Positions 54,655 to 63,246 of a stretch of DNA of 64,000 nt are shown here, in pieces. The notes under the pieces are model-generated. The model saw only the letters and a list, made by a program, of their open reading frames with translations. It was not told where the DNA came from and did not search any database. This DNA is from Streptomyces sp. CC53. GTDB taxonomy: Bacteria; Actinomycetota; Actinomycetes; Streptomycetales; Streptomycetaceae. The translations under genes were made by a program, and so were the position numbers. How positions within the stretch are numbered: the first letter of the stretch is position 1; each line of letters begins with the position of its first letter. Where the stretch lies: NCBI RefSeq assembly GCF_001865245.1, contig NZ_MKXB01000202.1:1-64000 (forward strand), written 5' to 3'.

Positions 54655-55590
54655 TCACGCCTCCGCACCACCCGCGAGCAGCGGGTACACCGGCGGAGCG
54701 CCCCCGAACTCCGGACACAGCGCCTGGTGGTCGCACCACCCGCACAGCCGAGTCCGCCGCGGCCGCCAGTCACCCGTCTCCGTCGCCCGCCGGATCGCCT
54801 CCCACAGCGCCAGCAGCCTCCGCTCCACCCGCCGCAGGTCCGCCTCCACCGGGTCGTACGTGATCACGTCACCGCTGCCCAGGTACACCAGCTGCAACCG
54901 GCGCGGCAGCACACCCTTCAACCGCCGCACCACCAGCGCGTAGAACACCATCTGGAACCACGCCTCGTCCGCGTACTCCGGCCGCGGCGCCCGGCCCGTC
55001 TTGTAGTCGACGATCCGCACCTCACCCGTCGGCGCCACGTCCACCCGGTCGATCACCCCGCGCAACCGCAGCCCCGAATCCAGCTCCGCCTCCACGGACA
55101 GCTCCCGCTCGGCCGGCTCCAGGGACGTCGGGTCCTCCAGCGCGAACCACCGCTCCACCAGGCCCTCGGCCTCCCCGAGCCACTGCGCCAGCCGCTCACC
55201 CTCCGGGTCGTCCGCGAACAGCTCCCCCAGCTCCGGCCGCGACTCCAGCAGCCGGTCCCACTGCCGAGGCACCAGCGCCCGCGCCCGCGGAGCCGTGCGC
55301 TCCGCAGCGGGCGCGTCGAACAACCGCTCCAGCACCGCGTGCACCAGCGTGCCGCGCGTCGCCGCCTCACTCGGCTTCTCCGGCAGCCGGTCGATCACCC
55401 GGAACCGGTACAGCAGCGGACACCGCATGAAGTCGCTCGCCCGTGAGGGCGACAGCGACGACGGCGGCCGCGGCCCCGACGGCTCCTGCGGCCGGGGCAC
55501 CGCGGGCTCCTGCGCCCGCGAAGCAGGCGCCTCCGGGCTCGGCGCAGGCGCCTCCGGGCTCGTCGGGGAAGGCTGCGGGCTCGTCGTCAT
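54655..55590 (-). CDS. RecB/Cas4-like PD-(D/E)XK exonuclease with Fe-S cysteines
   Basis: After a 45-residue Pro/Ser-rich leader, the 311-residue protein shows the RecB-family nuclease core: RGTLVHAVLERL (His motif), LRLRGVIDRVDV and VRIVDYKTG (catalytic Asp and Lys). Cys57 and C-terminal Cys283, Cys286 and Cys292 (CGWCDHQALC) are placed as in the 4Fe-4S cluster of Cas4/AddB-like nucleases. It is a single-domain DNA exonuclease without helicase partner, probably for DNA repair. No CRISPR or phage genes are nearby. The start ATG 55590 precedes the low-complexity leader; a shorter start is possible. Confidence 0.88.
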   Translation of the reverse strand: MTTSPQPSPTSPEAPAPSPEAPASRAQEPAVPRPQEPSGPRPPSSLSPSRASDFMRCPLLYRFRVIDRLPEKPSEAATRGTLVHAVLERLFDAPAAERTAPRARALVPRQWDRLLESRPELGELFADDPEGERLAQWLGEAEGLVERWFALEDPTSLEPAERELSVEAELDSGLRLRGVIDRVDVAPTGEVRIVDYKTGRAPRPEYADEAWFQMVFYALVVRRLKGVLPRRLQLVYLGSGDVITYDPVEADLRRVERRLLALWEAIRRATETGDWRPRRTRLCGWCDHQALCPEFGGAPPVYPLLAGGAEA

Positions 55591-55705
55591 GACTCAGACC
55601 CTACGGCCCGCCACTGACAGCGAGCGACATACCATCGACGGCAGACCCCCACGCACTGCATGATCGAGCAGGAAACACCCTCACGCTCCACATCGAAGGG
55701 AACCC

Positions 55706-56956
55706 GTGAACCAGGACGACGAGAGCGGCGGCCGCAAGCCCCCGCGGTCCGACACGGCAGGCACCACGCGCGACACCGCAGGGCCGCGCCGCGCCGGCGA
55801 GCCCGGCGGCGGCATCCTCATGGGCCGCGCCTTCGGCGTGCCCATTTACGTCGCCCCCAGCTGGTTCCTCGTCGCCGCCCTCATCACCTGGGTCTTCGGC
55901 AACCAGCTGGACCGCGTCCTGCCCGAGCTCGGCGCCGCACGCTACCTCGTCTCCCTCTTCTTCGCCGTGGCCTTCTACGGCTCCGTCCTCGTCCACGAGC
56001 TCGCCCACACCGTCGCCGCCCTCCGCTTCAAACTGCCCGTCCGCCGCATCCGGCTCCAGTTCTTCGGCGGCGTCTCCGAGATCGAGAAGGACTCGGACAC
56101 CCCCGGCCGCGAGTTCGTCCTCGCCTTCGTCGGCCCCCTGCTCTCCCTCGTCCTCGCCGCCGTCTTCTACGCCGGGATGACCGCCGTCGAACCAGGCACC
56201 GTACCGGGCGTCCTGCTCGCCGGCCTGATGATCTCCAACCTCATCGTCGCCGCCTTCAACCTGCTCCCCGGCCTCCCCCTCGACGGCGGCCGCATGCTCC
56301 GCGCCGTCGTCTGGAAAATCAGCGGCAAACCCATGACCGGCACGGTCGCCGCCGCCTGGGTCGGCCGCGCCCTCGCCGTCACCGTCCTCATCGGCCTGCC
56401 CCTCCTCACCCACACCGGCGCCCTCGGCTACCCCAGCGACCAGGTCAGCGGCATGGACACGCTCATGGACGCGCTCCTCGCCGCCATCCTCGCCGCCATC
56501 ATCTGGACCGGAGCAGGCAACAGCCTCCGCATGGCCCGCCTGCGCGAACACCTCCCCGAACTGCGCGCCCGCGCCCTCACCCGCCGGGCCGTCCCCGTAC
56601 CCTCCGAGACCCCGCTCTCCGAAGCCCTCCGCCGCGCCAACGACGCCGGCGCCCGCGCCCTCGTCGTCGTCGACGGCCACGGCAGGCCCACCGCCCTCGT
56701 CCGCGAGGCCGCCATCGTCGGCATCCCCCAGCACCGCCGCCCCTGGGTCGCCGTCAGCGGACTCGCCCAGGACCTCACCGAAGACATGAAGGTCCCCGCC
56801 GAACTCGCCGGCGAAGCCCTGCTGGAGAAGCTCCGCGAGACCCCCGCCACCGAGTACCTCGTCGTCGAGGACACCGGCGAGATCTACGGCGTCCTGTCCA
56901 CCGTCGACGTCGAACGCGCCTTCGTCCGCGCCATGGCCCGCCCCGCCACCCCCTGA
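55706..56956 (+). CDS. M50 site-2 protease with CBS domains (Rip3-like)
   Basis: The 416-residue membrane protease has the zinc motif HELAH at residues 97-101 and the third ligand in NLLPGLPLDGGRML (near 185-198). Several transmembrane segments surround these, and two CBS domains fill the C-terminus (VPVPSETPLSEALRRANDAGARALVVVDGHGRPTALV and YLVVEDTGEIYGVLSTVDV). It should cut membrane-bound substrates such as anti-sigma factors; the CBS pair may sense adenosine nucleotides. GTG 55706 has GAAGGGAA upstream. It is divergent from the RecB-like gene. Confidence 0.92.
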   Translation: MNQDDESGGRKPPRSDTAGTTRDTAGPRRAGEPGGGILMGRAFGVPIYVAPSWFLVAALITWVFGNQLDRVLPELGAARYLVSLFFAVAFYGSVLVHELAHTVAALRFKLPVRRIRLQFFGGVSEIEKDSDTPGREFVLAFVGPLLSLVLAAVFYAGMTAVEPGTVPGVLLAGLMISNLIVAAFNLLPGLPLDGGRMLRAVVWKISGKPMTGTVAAAWVGRALAVTVLIGLPLLTHTGALGYPSDQVSGMDTLMDALLAAILAAIIWTGAGNSLRMARLREHLPELRARALTRRAVPVPSETPLSEALRRANDAGARALVVVDGHGRPTALVREAAIVGIPQHRRPWVAVSGLAQDLTEDMKVPAELAGEALLEKLRETPATEYLVVEDTGEIYGVLSTVDVERAFVRAMARPATP

Positions 56957-57012
56957 CGGCCCCCACCCCGCCCCCGGCCGGAAGAGCCCCCGCGGCCCGG
57001 TACCCTGGTCAC

Positions 57013-57900
57013 ATGTCCGAACCGACCGGTGCCGCCCGCCGTCGCGGGCCCTTCAAGGTCGGGGACCAGGTCCAGCTCACCGACCCCAAGGGACGCCACT
57101 ACACGTTCACGCTCGAAGCCGGGAAGAACTTCCACACCCACAAGGGTTCCTTCCCCCACGACGAGCTGATCGGCGCCCCCGAGGGCAGTGTCGTCCGTAC
57201 CACGGGAAACGTCGCGTACCTCGCGCTGCGCCCCCTGCTCCCCGACTACGTCCTGTCCATGCCCCGCGGGGCCGCCGTCGTCTACCCGAAGGACGCGGGG
57301 CAGATCCTCGCCTTCGCCGACATCTTCCCCGGCGCCCGGGTCGTCGAGGCCGGCGTCGGCTCCGGCTCGCTGAGCGCCTTCCTGCTGCGCGCCATCGGCG
57401 ACAGCGGCATGCTGCACTCGTACGAGCGCCGCGAGGACTTCGCAGAGATCGCCAAGGCCAACGTCGAACGCTACTTCGGCGGACCCCACCCGGCCTGGCA
57501 GCTCACCGTGGGCGACCTCCAGGACAACCTCAGCGACACCGACGTCGACCGGGTCATCCTGGACATGCTCGCCCCCTGGGAGTGCCTGGAGGCCGCCTCC
57601 AAGGCCCTCGTGCCCGGCGGCATCCTCTGCTGCTACGTCGCGACCACCACCCAGCTCGCGCGCACCGTGGAGTCCATCCGCGAGACCGGCTGCTACGCCG
57701 AGCCGCAGCCCTGGGAGACCATGATCCGCAACTGGCACGTCGAGGGACTCGCCGTCCGCCCCGACCACCGCATGATCGGGCACACCGGCTTCCTCGTCAC
57801 CGCCCGCCGCCTGGCCGACGGCGTCGAGCCGCCCATGCGCCGCCGCCGACCCGCCAAGGGCGCGTACGGCGAGGACTACGAGGGCCCCAACAAGGGCTGA
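57013..57900 (+). CDS. trmI: tRNA (adenine-N1-)-methyltransferase TrmI
   Basis: The 295-residue enzyme is TrmI: an N-terminal small domain (GPFKVGDQVQLTDPKGRHYTFTLEAGKNFHTHKGSFPHDELIGAPEG), the SAM motif VVEAGVGSGSLSAFLLRAIG, YERREDFAEIAKANVERYF and VDRVILDMLAPWECLEAASKALVPGG. It makes m1A58 in the T-loop of tRNAs. TACCCT (57001-57006) ends 7 nt before the ATG, so the mRNA is probably leaderless. It lies on the proteasome side of the window, an arrangement often seen in actinobacteria. Confidence 0.95.
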   Translation: MSEPTGAARRRGPFKVGDQVQLTDPKGRHYTFTLEAGKNFHTHKGSFPHDELIGAPEGSVVRTTGNVAYLALRPLLPDYVLSMPRGAAVVYPKDAGQILAFADIFPGARVVEAGVGSGSLSAFLLRAIGDSGMLHSYERREDFAEIAKANVERYFGGPHPAWQLTVGDLQDNLSDTDVDRVILDMLAPWECLEAASKALVPGGILCCYVATTTQLARTVESIRETGCYAEPQPWETMIRNWHVEGLAVRPDHRMIGHTGFLVTARRLADGVEPPMRRRRPAKGAYGEDYEGPNKG

Positions 57901-57959
57901 CGCCCGAGCCGGAGCCGCACGCCCAGCCCCGAGCCCCCGTCAGCACGGCAACACCACCG

Positions 57960-58005
57960 CGCCGCCGCCCGGTTCCCGCCTCCACACGGGAACCGGGCGG
58001 CGGCG
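57960..58005 (+). terminator. Strong terminator after trmI
   Basis: CGCCGCCGCCCGGTTCCCG (57960-57978) pairs perfectly over 19 bp with CGGGAACCGGGCGGCGGCG (57987-58005) around an 8-nt loop. Confidence 0.85.
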
Positions 58006-58130
58006 CCGACACATTGGCGACCGGCCCGCCGCCCACCCGACCGGACGGCAGCCCCCCCTGTTCCCTGCCCCTGTGACGTATGGCACGATGCAGCCCACCC
58101 CTCCACGCACCGTCACAGGAGACCCCCCGC

Positions 58131-58718
58131 GTGCAGCCCGCCGCCCTCCCGGACCTCGCGCACACCCCCGGCCTGGCGCACACCCGCGCCCGCCCCGTGC
58201 ACTGGCTCACCACCGCCGCCGCCGTGGCAGGCGTCATCGCCCTCGCCGGACTACTGCAACCCCGGACCGCGACCGCCACCCACCCGGGCGGTGACACCTC
58301 CGTGCCCGCCCCCGCTCCGGCCCCCGACGCCCAGGCGGTCACCTACCCCCTCGACTGCGCGGGCGCCCCCGTCGCCGTCGCCGCCACCGCCACCGGCGAC
58401 CTCGACGGCGACGGCCGACCGGAGACCGTCACCTCCGCACACTGCCAGGCCGGCTCCGGCACCCCGCCACACGGCCTGTACGTCCTCACCCACGGCCAGG
58501 GCGCCACCGCGCCCCGGCTCGTCGCCACCCTCGTCGAACCAGCCCAGGGCCTCACCACCACCCGGCTCGCCGTCCGCGACGGAACGATCACCGTGACCCT
58601 GCTCGGCTACTCCGCCCCCGACGTGCCCCGCTGCTGCCCCGACCGCAACGAAACCGCCAACTGGCGATGGGCGGCCGGGACGTTCCTGCGGACGACCACC
58701 GACACAGAAGGTCAATAA
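58131..58718 (+). CDS. Membrane-anchored/secreted protein with FG-GAP-like motif
   Basis: The 195-residue protein has a membrane helix near residues 27-46 (HWLTTAAAVAGVIALAGLLQP), so it is a signal-anchored or exported protein. The extracellular part has a VAATATGDLDGDGRPETVTSAHC segment, a Ca-binding-like FG-GAP repeat, four or five cysteines, and a C-terminal WRWAAGTFLRTTTDTEGQ. GTG 58131 has AGGAGA about 10 nt upstream. Its end is 4 bp from the convergent ferredoxin gene. No family name is assigned. Confidence 0.72.
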   Translation: MQPAALPDLAHTPGLAHTRARPVHWLTTAAAVAGVIALAGLLQPRTATATHPGGDTSVPAPAPAPDAQAVTYPLDCAGAPVAVAATATGDLDGDGRPETVTSAHCQAGSGTPPHGLYVLTHGQGATAPRLVATLVEPAQGLTTTRLAVRDGTITVTLLGYSAPDVPRCCPDRNETANWRWAAGTFLRTTTDTEGQ

Positions 58719-58722
58719 GCCG

Positions 58723-59034
58723 TCACTCCGCGTCCGGCCCGTACACCTCGACGCTGTCCGAAACGCGCCGTACGTGGATGCACTCGCCCGGGCACTCCCG
58801 GGCCGAGTCCACCACGTCCTGAAGCAGCGGAAGCGGAACCGGAGCCGTCGCCCCCGGATCCTGCAACAACTCGTCCTCCGCGCCCTTCACGTACGCCAGA
58901 CCGTCGATGTCCAGCTCGAACACCTCCGGCGCGTACTGCGCGCAGATCCCGTCCCCCGTGCACAGGTCCTGGTCGATCCAGACCTCCAGAACCTCTCCGG
59001 TAGCCGTGGAAGGAGCCTCGTGCTGCGCGGTCAT
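58723..59034 (-). CDS. Ferredoxin with incomplete cluster motif
   Basis: The 103-residue acidic protein ends in a ferredoxin domain with CTGDGICAQYAPEVFELD and ARECPGECIHV. The first motif has Cys-x5-Cys with Gly at the usual second-Cys place, giving a 3-cysteine site as in Streptomyces [3Fe-4S]-type ferredoxins that serve P450s. It is an electron carrier. ATG 59034 has GCAGG upstream; 28 residues before the domain look disordered. It is divergent from arc, a position seen in other actinomycete proteasome loci. The redox partner is unknown. Confidence 0.87.
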   Translation of the reverse strand: MTAQHEAPSTATGEVLEVWIDQDLCTGDGICAQYAPEVFELDIDGLAYVKGAEDELLQDPGATAPVPLPLLQDVVDSARECPGECIHVRRVSDSVEVYGPDAE

Positions 59035-59287
59035 ATGCCTGCCGTTTCCTGCGTCAAGTGAACCATCGTCAGACAAGTCGGGCCCCGCCTGACGGGTGTT
59101 GGCCACCGACGACGATACAACCGGCCGCTTTTCGATGTTGAAGGGTGGGTATTCCCTTGACACGAGGGAGAGCGCAAGGGTGAAGATCGGACACACCCCC
59201 GGAGTCTTCGTGATCTAGGGGTTTCAATCACCACCCACGCAGGTAGGGTCTGGAAGCGTCCAGCTCCCCTTGGAGGAGGTGAGGACC

Positions 59288-61054
59288 GTGGCAGCCCACG
59301 ACGACGACATCAACCGCGGCATCCGGCCGGGGCGGGGGTCTGATGACCCTGCCGGACAGGTCGCCTACCTAGAGCAGGAAATCGCCGTCCTGCGACGCAA
59401 GCTCGCCGACTCTCCGCGGCACACGAGGATTCTCGAAGAGCGGATCGTCGAGCTGCAGACCAACCTGGCCGGCGTGTCCGCACAGAACGAGCGGCTCGCC
59501 AGCACGCTCCGTGAAGCCCGCGACCAGATCGTGGCCCTCAAGGAAGAAGTCGACCGGCTCGCACAGCCGCCCGCCGGCTTCGGCGTCTTCCTCCAGGCCA
59601 ACGACGACGGCACCTGCGACATCTTCACCGGAGGCCGCAAACTCCGCGTGAACGTCAGCCCGAGCGTGGACCTCGACGAGCTGAAGCGCGGCCAGGAGGT
59701 CATGCTCAACGAAGCGCTCAACGTGGTCGACGCCATGGAATTCGAGCGCGCCGGCGACATCGTCACCCTGAAGGAGATCCTGGAGGACGGCGAACGCGCG
59801 CTGGTCCTCGGCCACACCGACGAGGAACGAGTCGTACGGCTCGCCGAGCCCCTGCTGGACGCCACGATCCGGCCCGGCGACGCCCTGCTGCTCGAACCCC
59901 GCTCCGGATACGTCTACGAAGTCGTCCCCAAGAGCGAGGTCGAGGAACTCGTCCTCGAAGAGGTACCCGACGTCGACTACAACAAGATCGGCGGCCTGGG
60001 CAACCAGATCGAGCTGATCCGCGACGCCGTCGAGCTCCCGTACCTCTACCCCGACCTGTTCCAGGAGCACGAGCTGCGCCCGCCCAAGGGCATCCTGCTC
60101 TACGGACCGCCCGGCTGCGGCAAGACCCTCATCGCCAAGGCCGTCGCGAACTCGCTCGCCAAGAAGGTCGCCGAGGTCACCGGCCAGCCCGCGGGGAAGA
60201 GCTACTTCCTCAACATCAAGGGCCCCGAGCTCCTCAACAAGTACGTCGGGGAGACCGAGCGGCACATCCGCCTCGTCTTCCAGCGGGCCCGCGAGAAGGC
60301 AAGCGAGGGCACCCCCGTCATCGTCTTCTTCGACGAGATGGAATCCCTCTTCCGCACCCGCGGCTCCGGCGTCAGCTCCGACGTCGAGAACACCATCGTC
60401 CCGCAGCTCCTCGCCGAGATCGACGGCGTGGAGGGCCTGGAGAACGTCATCGTCATCGGCGCCTCCAACCGCGAGGACATGATCGACCCGGCGATCCTGC
60501 GACCCGGCCGGCTCGACGTCAAGATCAAGATCGAACGCCCGGACGCCGAGGCCGCCCGGGACATCTTCGCCAAGTACCTCACCCCGACCCTGCCCCTCCA
60601 CGCCGACGACCTGGCCGAACACAGCGGCGACAAGGACGCCGCAGCCGACGCCATGATCCAGTCCGTCGTGGAGCAGATGTACGCGGAGTCCGAGGAGAAC
60701 CGCTTCCTCGAGGTCACCTACGCCAACGGCGACAAGGAAGTCCTGTACTTCAAGGACTTCAACTCCGGCGCCATGATCCAGAACATCGTGGACCGGGCGA
60801 AGAAAATGGCCATCAAGGCCTACCTCGACCACAACCAGAAAGGCATCCGCGTCTCCCACCTCCTCCAGGCATGCGTGGACGAGTTCAAGGAGAACGAGGA
60901 CCTGCCCAACACCACCAACCCGGACGACTGGGCCCGCATCTCCGGAAAGAAGGGCGAGCGGATCGTCTTCATCCGCACCCTCGTCACCGGAAAGCAGGGC
61001 GCCGACACCGGCCGCTCCATCGACACGGTGGCGAACACCGGCCAGTACCTGTAA
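59288..61054 (+). CDS. arc: Proteasome-associated AAA ATPase (ARC/Mpa)
   Basis: The 588-residue hexameric ATPase has an N-terminal coiled coil (about 20-85) for Pup recognition, two OB-fold domains (about 90-230), and an AAA domain with Walker A GPPGCGKT (about 275-282), Walker B VIVFFDEMES (near 345) and sensor residues in VIGASNREDMIDPAILRPGRLD. The C-terminus GQYL carries the penultimate Tyr needed for gating the 20S proteasome. It unfolds pupylated proteins for degradation. GTG 59288 has GGAGGAGG 8 nt upstream; the in-frame TTG at 59270 overlaps that site. Confidence 0.97.
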   Translation: MAAHDDDINRGIRPGRGSDDPAGQVAYLEQEIAVLRRKLADSPRHTRILEERIVELQTNLAGVSAQNERLASTLREARDQIVALKEEVDRLAQPPAGFGVFLQANDDGTCDIFTGGRKLRVNVSPSVDLDELKRGQEVMLNEALNVVDAMEFERAGDIVTLKEILEDGERALVLGHTDEERVVRLAEPLLDATIRPGDALLLEPRSGYVYEVVPKSEVEELVLEEVPDVDYNKIGGLGNQIELIRDAVELPYLYPDLFQEHELRPPKGILLYGPPGCGKTLIAKAVANSLAKKVAEVTGQPAGKSYFLNIKGPELLNKYVGETERHIRLVFQRAREKASEGTPVIVFFDEMESLFRTRGSGVSSDVENTIVPQLLAEIDGVEGLENVIVIGASNREDMIDPAILRPGRLDVKIKIERPDAEAARDIFAKYLTPTLPLHADDLAEHSGDKDAAADAMIQSVVEQMYAESEENRFLEVTYANGDKEVLYFKDFNSGAMIQNIVDRAKKMAIKAYLDHNQKGIRVSHLLQACVDEFKENEDLPNTTNPDDWARISGKKGERIVFIRTLVTGKQGADTGRSIDTVANTGQYL

Positions 61055-61087
61055 AAGGGCCAGCCACACCACCAGCGAAACGCAGCA

Positions 61088-61134
61088 CGGCTGCGGATGT
61101 CCCGGCGCCCCACGGGGCACGGCATCCGCAGCCG
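61088..61134 (+). terminator. Terminator hairpin between arc and dop
   Basis: CGGCTGCGGATG (61088-61099) pairs with CATCCGCAGCCG (61123-61134), 12 bp; the enclosed sequence holds a second small stem GCCCC/GGGGC. It separates arc from the dop-pup unit. Confidence 0.8.
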
Positions 61135-61333
61135 CCTGCTTTCCACGCGGCTCGGTCACGCACACACCGGACCGACCAATGACCCAATTGATCTCCCCCC
61201 CAGCGCAAAGGCGCTCTAGGCTCTTCCGTACCGCCGATGCGCGCGTGCGGGGTCGGGCACCGCACAGGCATCGGGGAACCGGTACCGGAGCGCCGTTCCC
61301 ACCGACGGAACGCCGCCGGGCAAGGAGGGCCGC

Positions 61334-62845
61334 ATGACCGTACGGCGAGTAATGGGCATCGAGACGGAGTACGGGATCTCCGTCCCAGGGCACCCGAACG
61401 CCAATGCCATGCTCACCTCGTCCCAGATCGTCAACGCCTACGCGGCGGCGATGCACCGGGCGCGCCGCGCCCGCTGGGACTTCGAGGAGGAGAACCCGCT
61501 GCGTGACGCCCGCGGCTTCGACCTCGCCCGCGAGGCCGCCGACGCCAGCCAGCTCACCGACGAGGACATCGGCCTCGCCAACGTCATCCTGACCAACGGC
61601 GCCCGGCTCTACGTGGACCACGCCCACCCGGAGTACAGCGCCCCCGAGGTCACCAACCCGCGCGACGCCGTCCTCTGGGACAAGGCCGGCGAGCGCATCA
61701 TGGCCGAGGCCGCGGAACGGGCCGCCCAGCTCCCCGGAGCCCAGCCCATCCACCTCTACAAGAACAACACCGACAACAAGGGCGCCTCCTACGGCACCCA
61801 CGAGAACTACCTGATGAAACGGGAAACACCCTTCTCGGACATCGTCAGGCACTTGACGCCCTTCTTCGTCTCCCGCCAGGTCGTCACCGGCGCCGGCCGC
61901 GTCGGCATCGGCCAGGACGGCCAGGAACACGGCTTCCAGATCAGCCAGCGCGCCGACTACTTCGAGGTCGAAGTCGGACTGGAGACCACACTCAAGCGGC
62001 CCATCATCAACACCCGCGACGAGCCGCACGCCGACGCCGAGAAGTACCGCCGCCTCCACGTGATCATCGGCGACGCGAACCTCTCCGAGATCTCGACCTA
62101 CCTCAAGCTGGGCACGACCGCCCTGGTCCTCTCGATGATCGAAGACGGCTTCATCACCGTCGACCTGGCCGTGGACCAGCCCGTACGGACCCTCCACCAG
62201 GTCTCCCACGACCCGGGCCTCCAACGGCTGATCACCCTCCGCAGCGGCCGGACACTCACCGCGGTGCAGCTCCAGATGGAGTACTTCGAGCTGGCCCGCA
62301 AGTACGTCGAGGACCGCTTCGGTACCGACGCCGACGAGCAGACCAAGGACGTCCTCACCCGGTGGGAGGACACCCTGAACCGCCTGGAGAACGACCCCAT
62401 GAGCCTCTCCGGCGAGCTCGACTGGGTCGCCAAGCGCGAGCTCATGGAGGGCTCCCGGCGCCGCAACGGGCTCGACGGGGACGCGGCCCGCCTGCACCTG
62501 GTGGACCTCCAGTACGCCGACGTGCGCCCCGACAAGGGGCTGTACAACCGTCTGGCGGCCCGGGGCAAGATGAAGCGGCTCCTGACCGAGGACGACGTGG
62601 AGAGGGCCGAGAAGCAGCCTCCTGAGGACACCAGGGCCTACTTCCGCGGCCGCTGCCTGGAGCAGTACGCCGACGACGTCGCCGCGGCCTCCTGGGACTC
62701 GGTGATCTTCGACCTCCCCGGCCGCGACTCCCTCCAGCGCGTACCGACGCTGGAGCCGCTGCGCGGCACGAAAGCCCACGTGAAGGACCTGCTGGACCGC
62801 TGCCGCAACGCCGAGGAGCTGGTGCGGGTCCTTTCCGGCGGCTGA
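61334..62845 (+). CDS. dop: Pup deamidase/depupylase Dop
   Basis: The 503-residue protein is a carboxylate-amine ligase-like fold of the Dop/PafA family: VRRVMGIETEYGISVPGHPNANAMLTSSQIV at the start, IHLYKNNTDNKGASYGTHENYLM, VTGAGRVGIGQDGQEHGFQISQRADYFEVEVGLETT, and C-terminal EDDVERAEKQPPEDTRAYFRG. It converts the C-terminal Gln of Pup to Glu and also removes Pup from substrates. The dop-specific loop and position directly before pup distinguish it from PafA. AAGGAGGG is 5 nt from the ATG. Confidence 0.97.
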   Translation: MTVRRVMGIETEYGISVPGHPNANAMLTSSQIVNAYAAAMHRARRARWDFEEENPLRDARGFDLAREAADASQLTDEDIGLANVILTNGARLYVDHAHPEYSAPEVTNPRDAVLWDKAGERIMAEAAERAAQLPGAQPIHLYKNNTDNKGASYGTHENYLMKRETPFSDIVRHLTPFFVSRQVVTGAGRVGIGQDGQEHGFQISQRADYFEVEVGLETTLKRPIINTRDEPHADAEKYRRLHVIIGDANLSEISTYLKLGTTALVLSMIEDGFITVDLAVDQPVRTLHQVSHDPGLQRLITLRSGRTLTAVQLQMEYFELARKYVEDRFGTDADEQTKDVLTRWEDTLNRLENDPMSLSGELDWVAKRELMEGSRRRNGLDGDAARLHLVDLQYADVRPDKGLYNRLAARGKMKRLLTEDDVERAEKQPPEDTRAYFRGRCLEQYADDVAAASWDSVIFDLPGRDSLQRVPTLEPLRGTKAHVKDLLDRCRNAEELVRVLSGG

Positions 62846-62932
62846 GACACGCTTCCCGGGGGCCACCGCAGGGAATCATGAAGGTGGCCCCCCGACGTTC
62901 AGAAAGACAGGGCCGATGTCGGACCCGGCTAG

Positions 62933-62938
62933 TAGGGT
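62933..62938 (+). promoter_or_regulatory. Candidate -10 element of pup
   Basis: TAGGGT lies 52 nt upstream of the pup ATG in the 144-bp dop-pup gap. The same hexamer stands 39 nt before the arc GTG (59244-59249). A common promoter type for both genes is possible. Confidence 0.4.
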
Positions 62939-62989
62939 CTGATCTTGAGACACCTGACCAAGCGGGCATATCCAAGCGGGGTGAGGGAA

Positions 62990-63208
62990 ATGGCGACCAA
63001 GGACACCGGCGGCGGCCAGCAGAAGGCCACACGCTCCACCGAGGAGGTCGAGGAGCAGGCGCCCGAGGCGCAGGCTTCGGAGGACCTCAAGGAGCGTCAC
63101 GAGAAGCTCAGCGACGACGTGGACTCCGTCCTCGACGAGATCGACGATGTCCTCGAGGAGAACGCCGAGGACTTCGTGCGAAGTTTCGTTCAGAAGGGTG
63201 GCCAGTAA
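62990..63208 (+). CDS. pup: Prokaryotic ubiquitin-like protein Pup
   Basis: The 72-residue, very acidic, largely disordered protein ends in the signature ENAEDFVRSFVQKGGQ. The terminal Gln must be deamidated by Dop before PafA links it to lysines of targets. The central helix region (ERHEKLSDDVDSVLDEIDDVLEENAEDFV) binds the Mpa/ARC coiled coil. The ATG at 62990 has GAGGGAA directly upstream. It is followed after 2 nt by a perfect hairpin and then an endonuclease VII-like gene. Confidence 0.97.
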   Translation: MATKDTGGGQQKATRSTEEVEEQAPEAQASEDLKERHEKLSDDVDSVLDEIDDVLEENAEDFVRSFVQKGGQ

Positions 63209-63210
63209 GG

Positions 63211-63241
63211 CCTTATCGCCTTCGAAACGAAGGCGATAAGG
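63211..63241 (+). promoter_or_regulatory. 14-bp hairpin between pup and the HNH gene
   Basis: CCTTATCGCCTTCG (63211-63224) pairs perfectly with CGAAGGCGATAAGG (63228-63241) with an AAA triloop. It starts 2 nt after the pup stop; its 3' end merges with the GGGGG in front of the next start (63247). No U-tract follows, so it is more likely an mRNA end/stability or translation-control element than a simple terminator. Confidence 0.7.
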
Positions 63242-63246
63242 GGGGT

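Noticed and set aside
59369..62866. Minus-strand open frame of about 1165 codons spanning arc and dop
   Set aside because: Antisense shadow of two well-supported genes; crosses two genes and a terminator and lacks domains.
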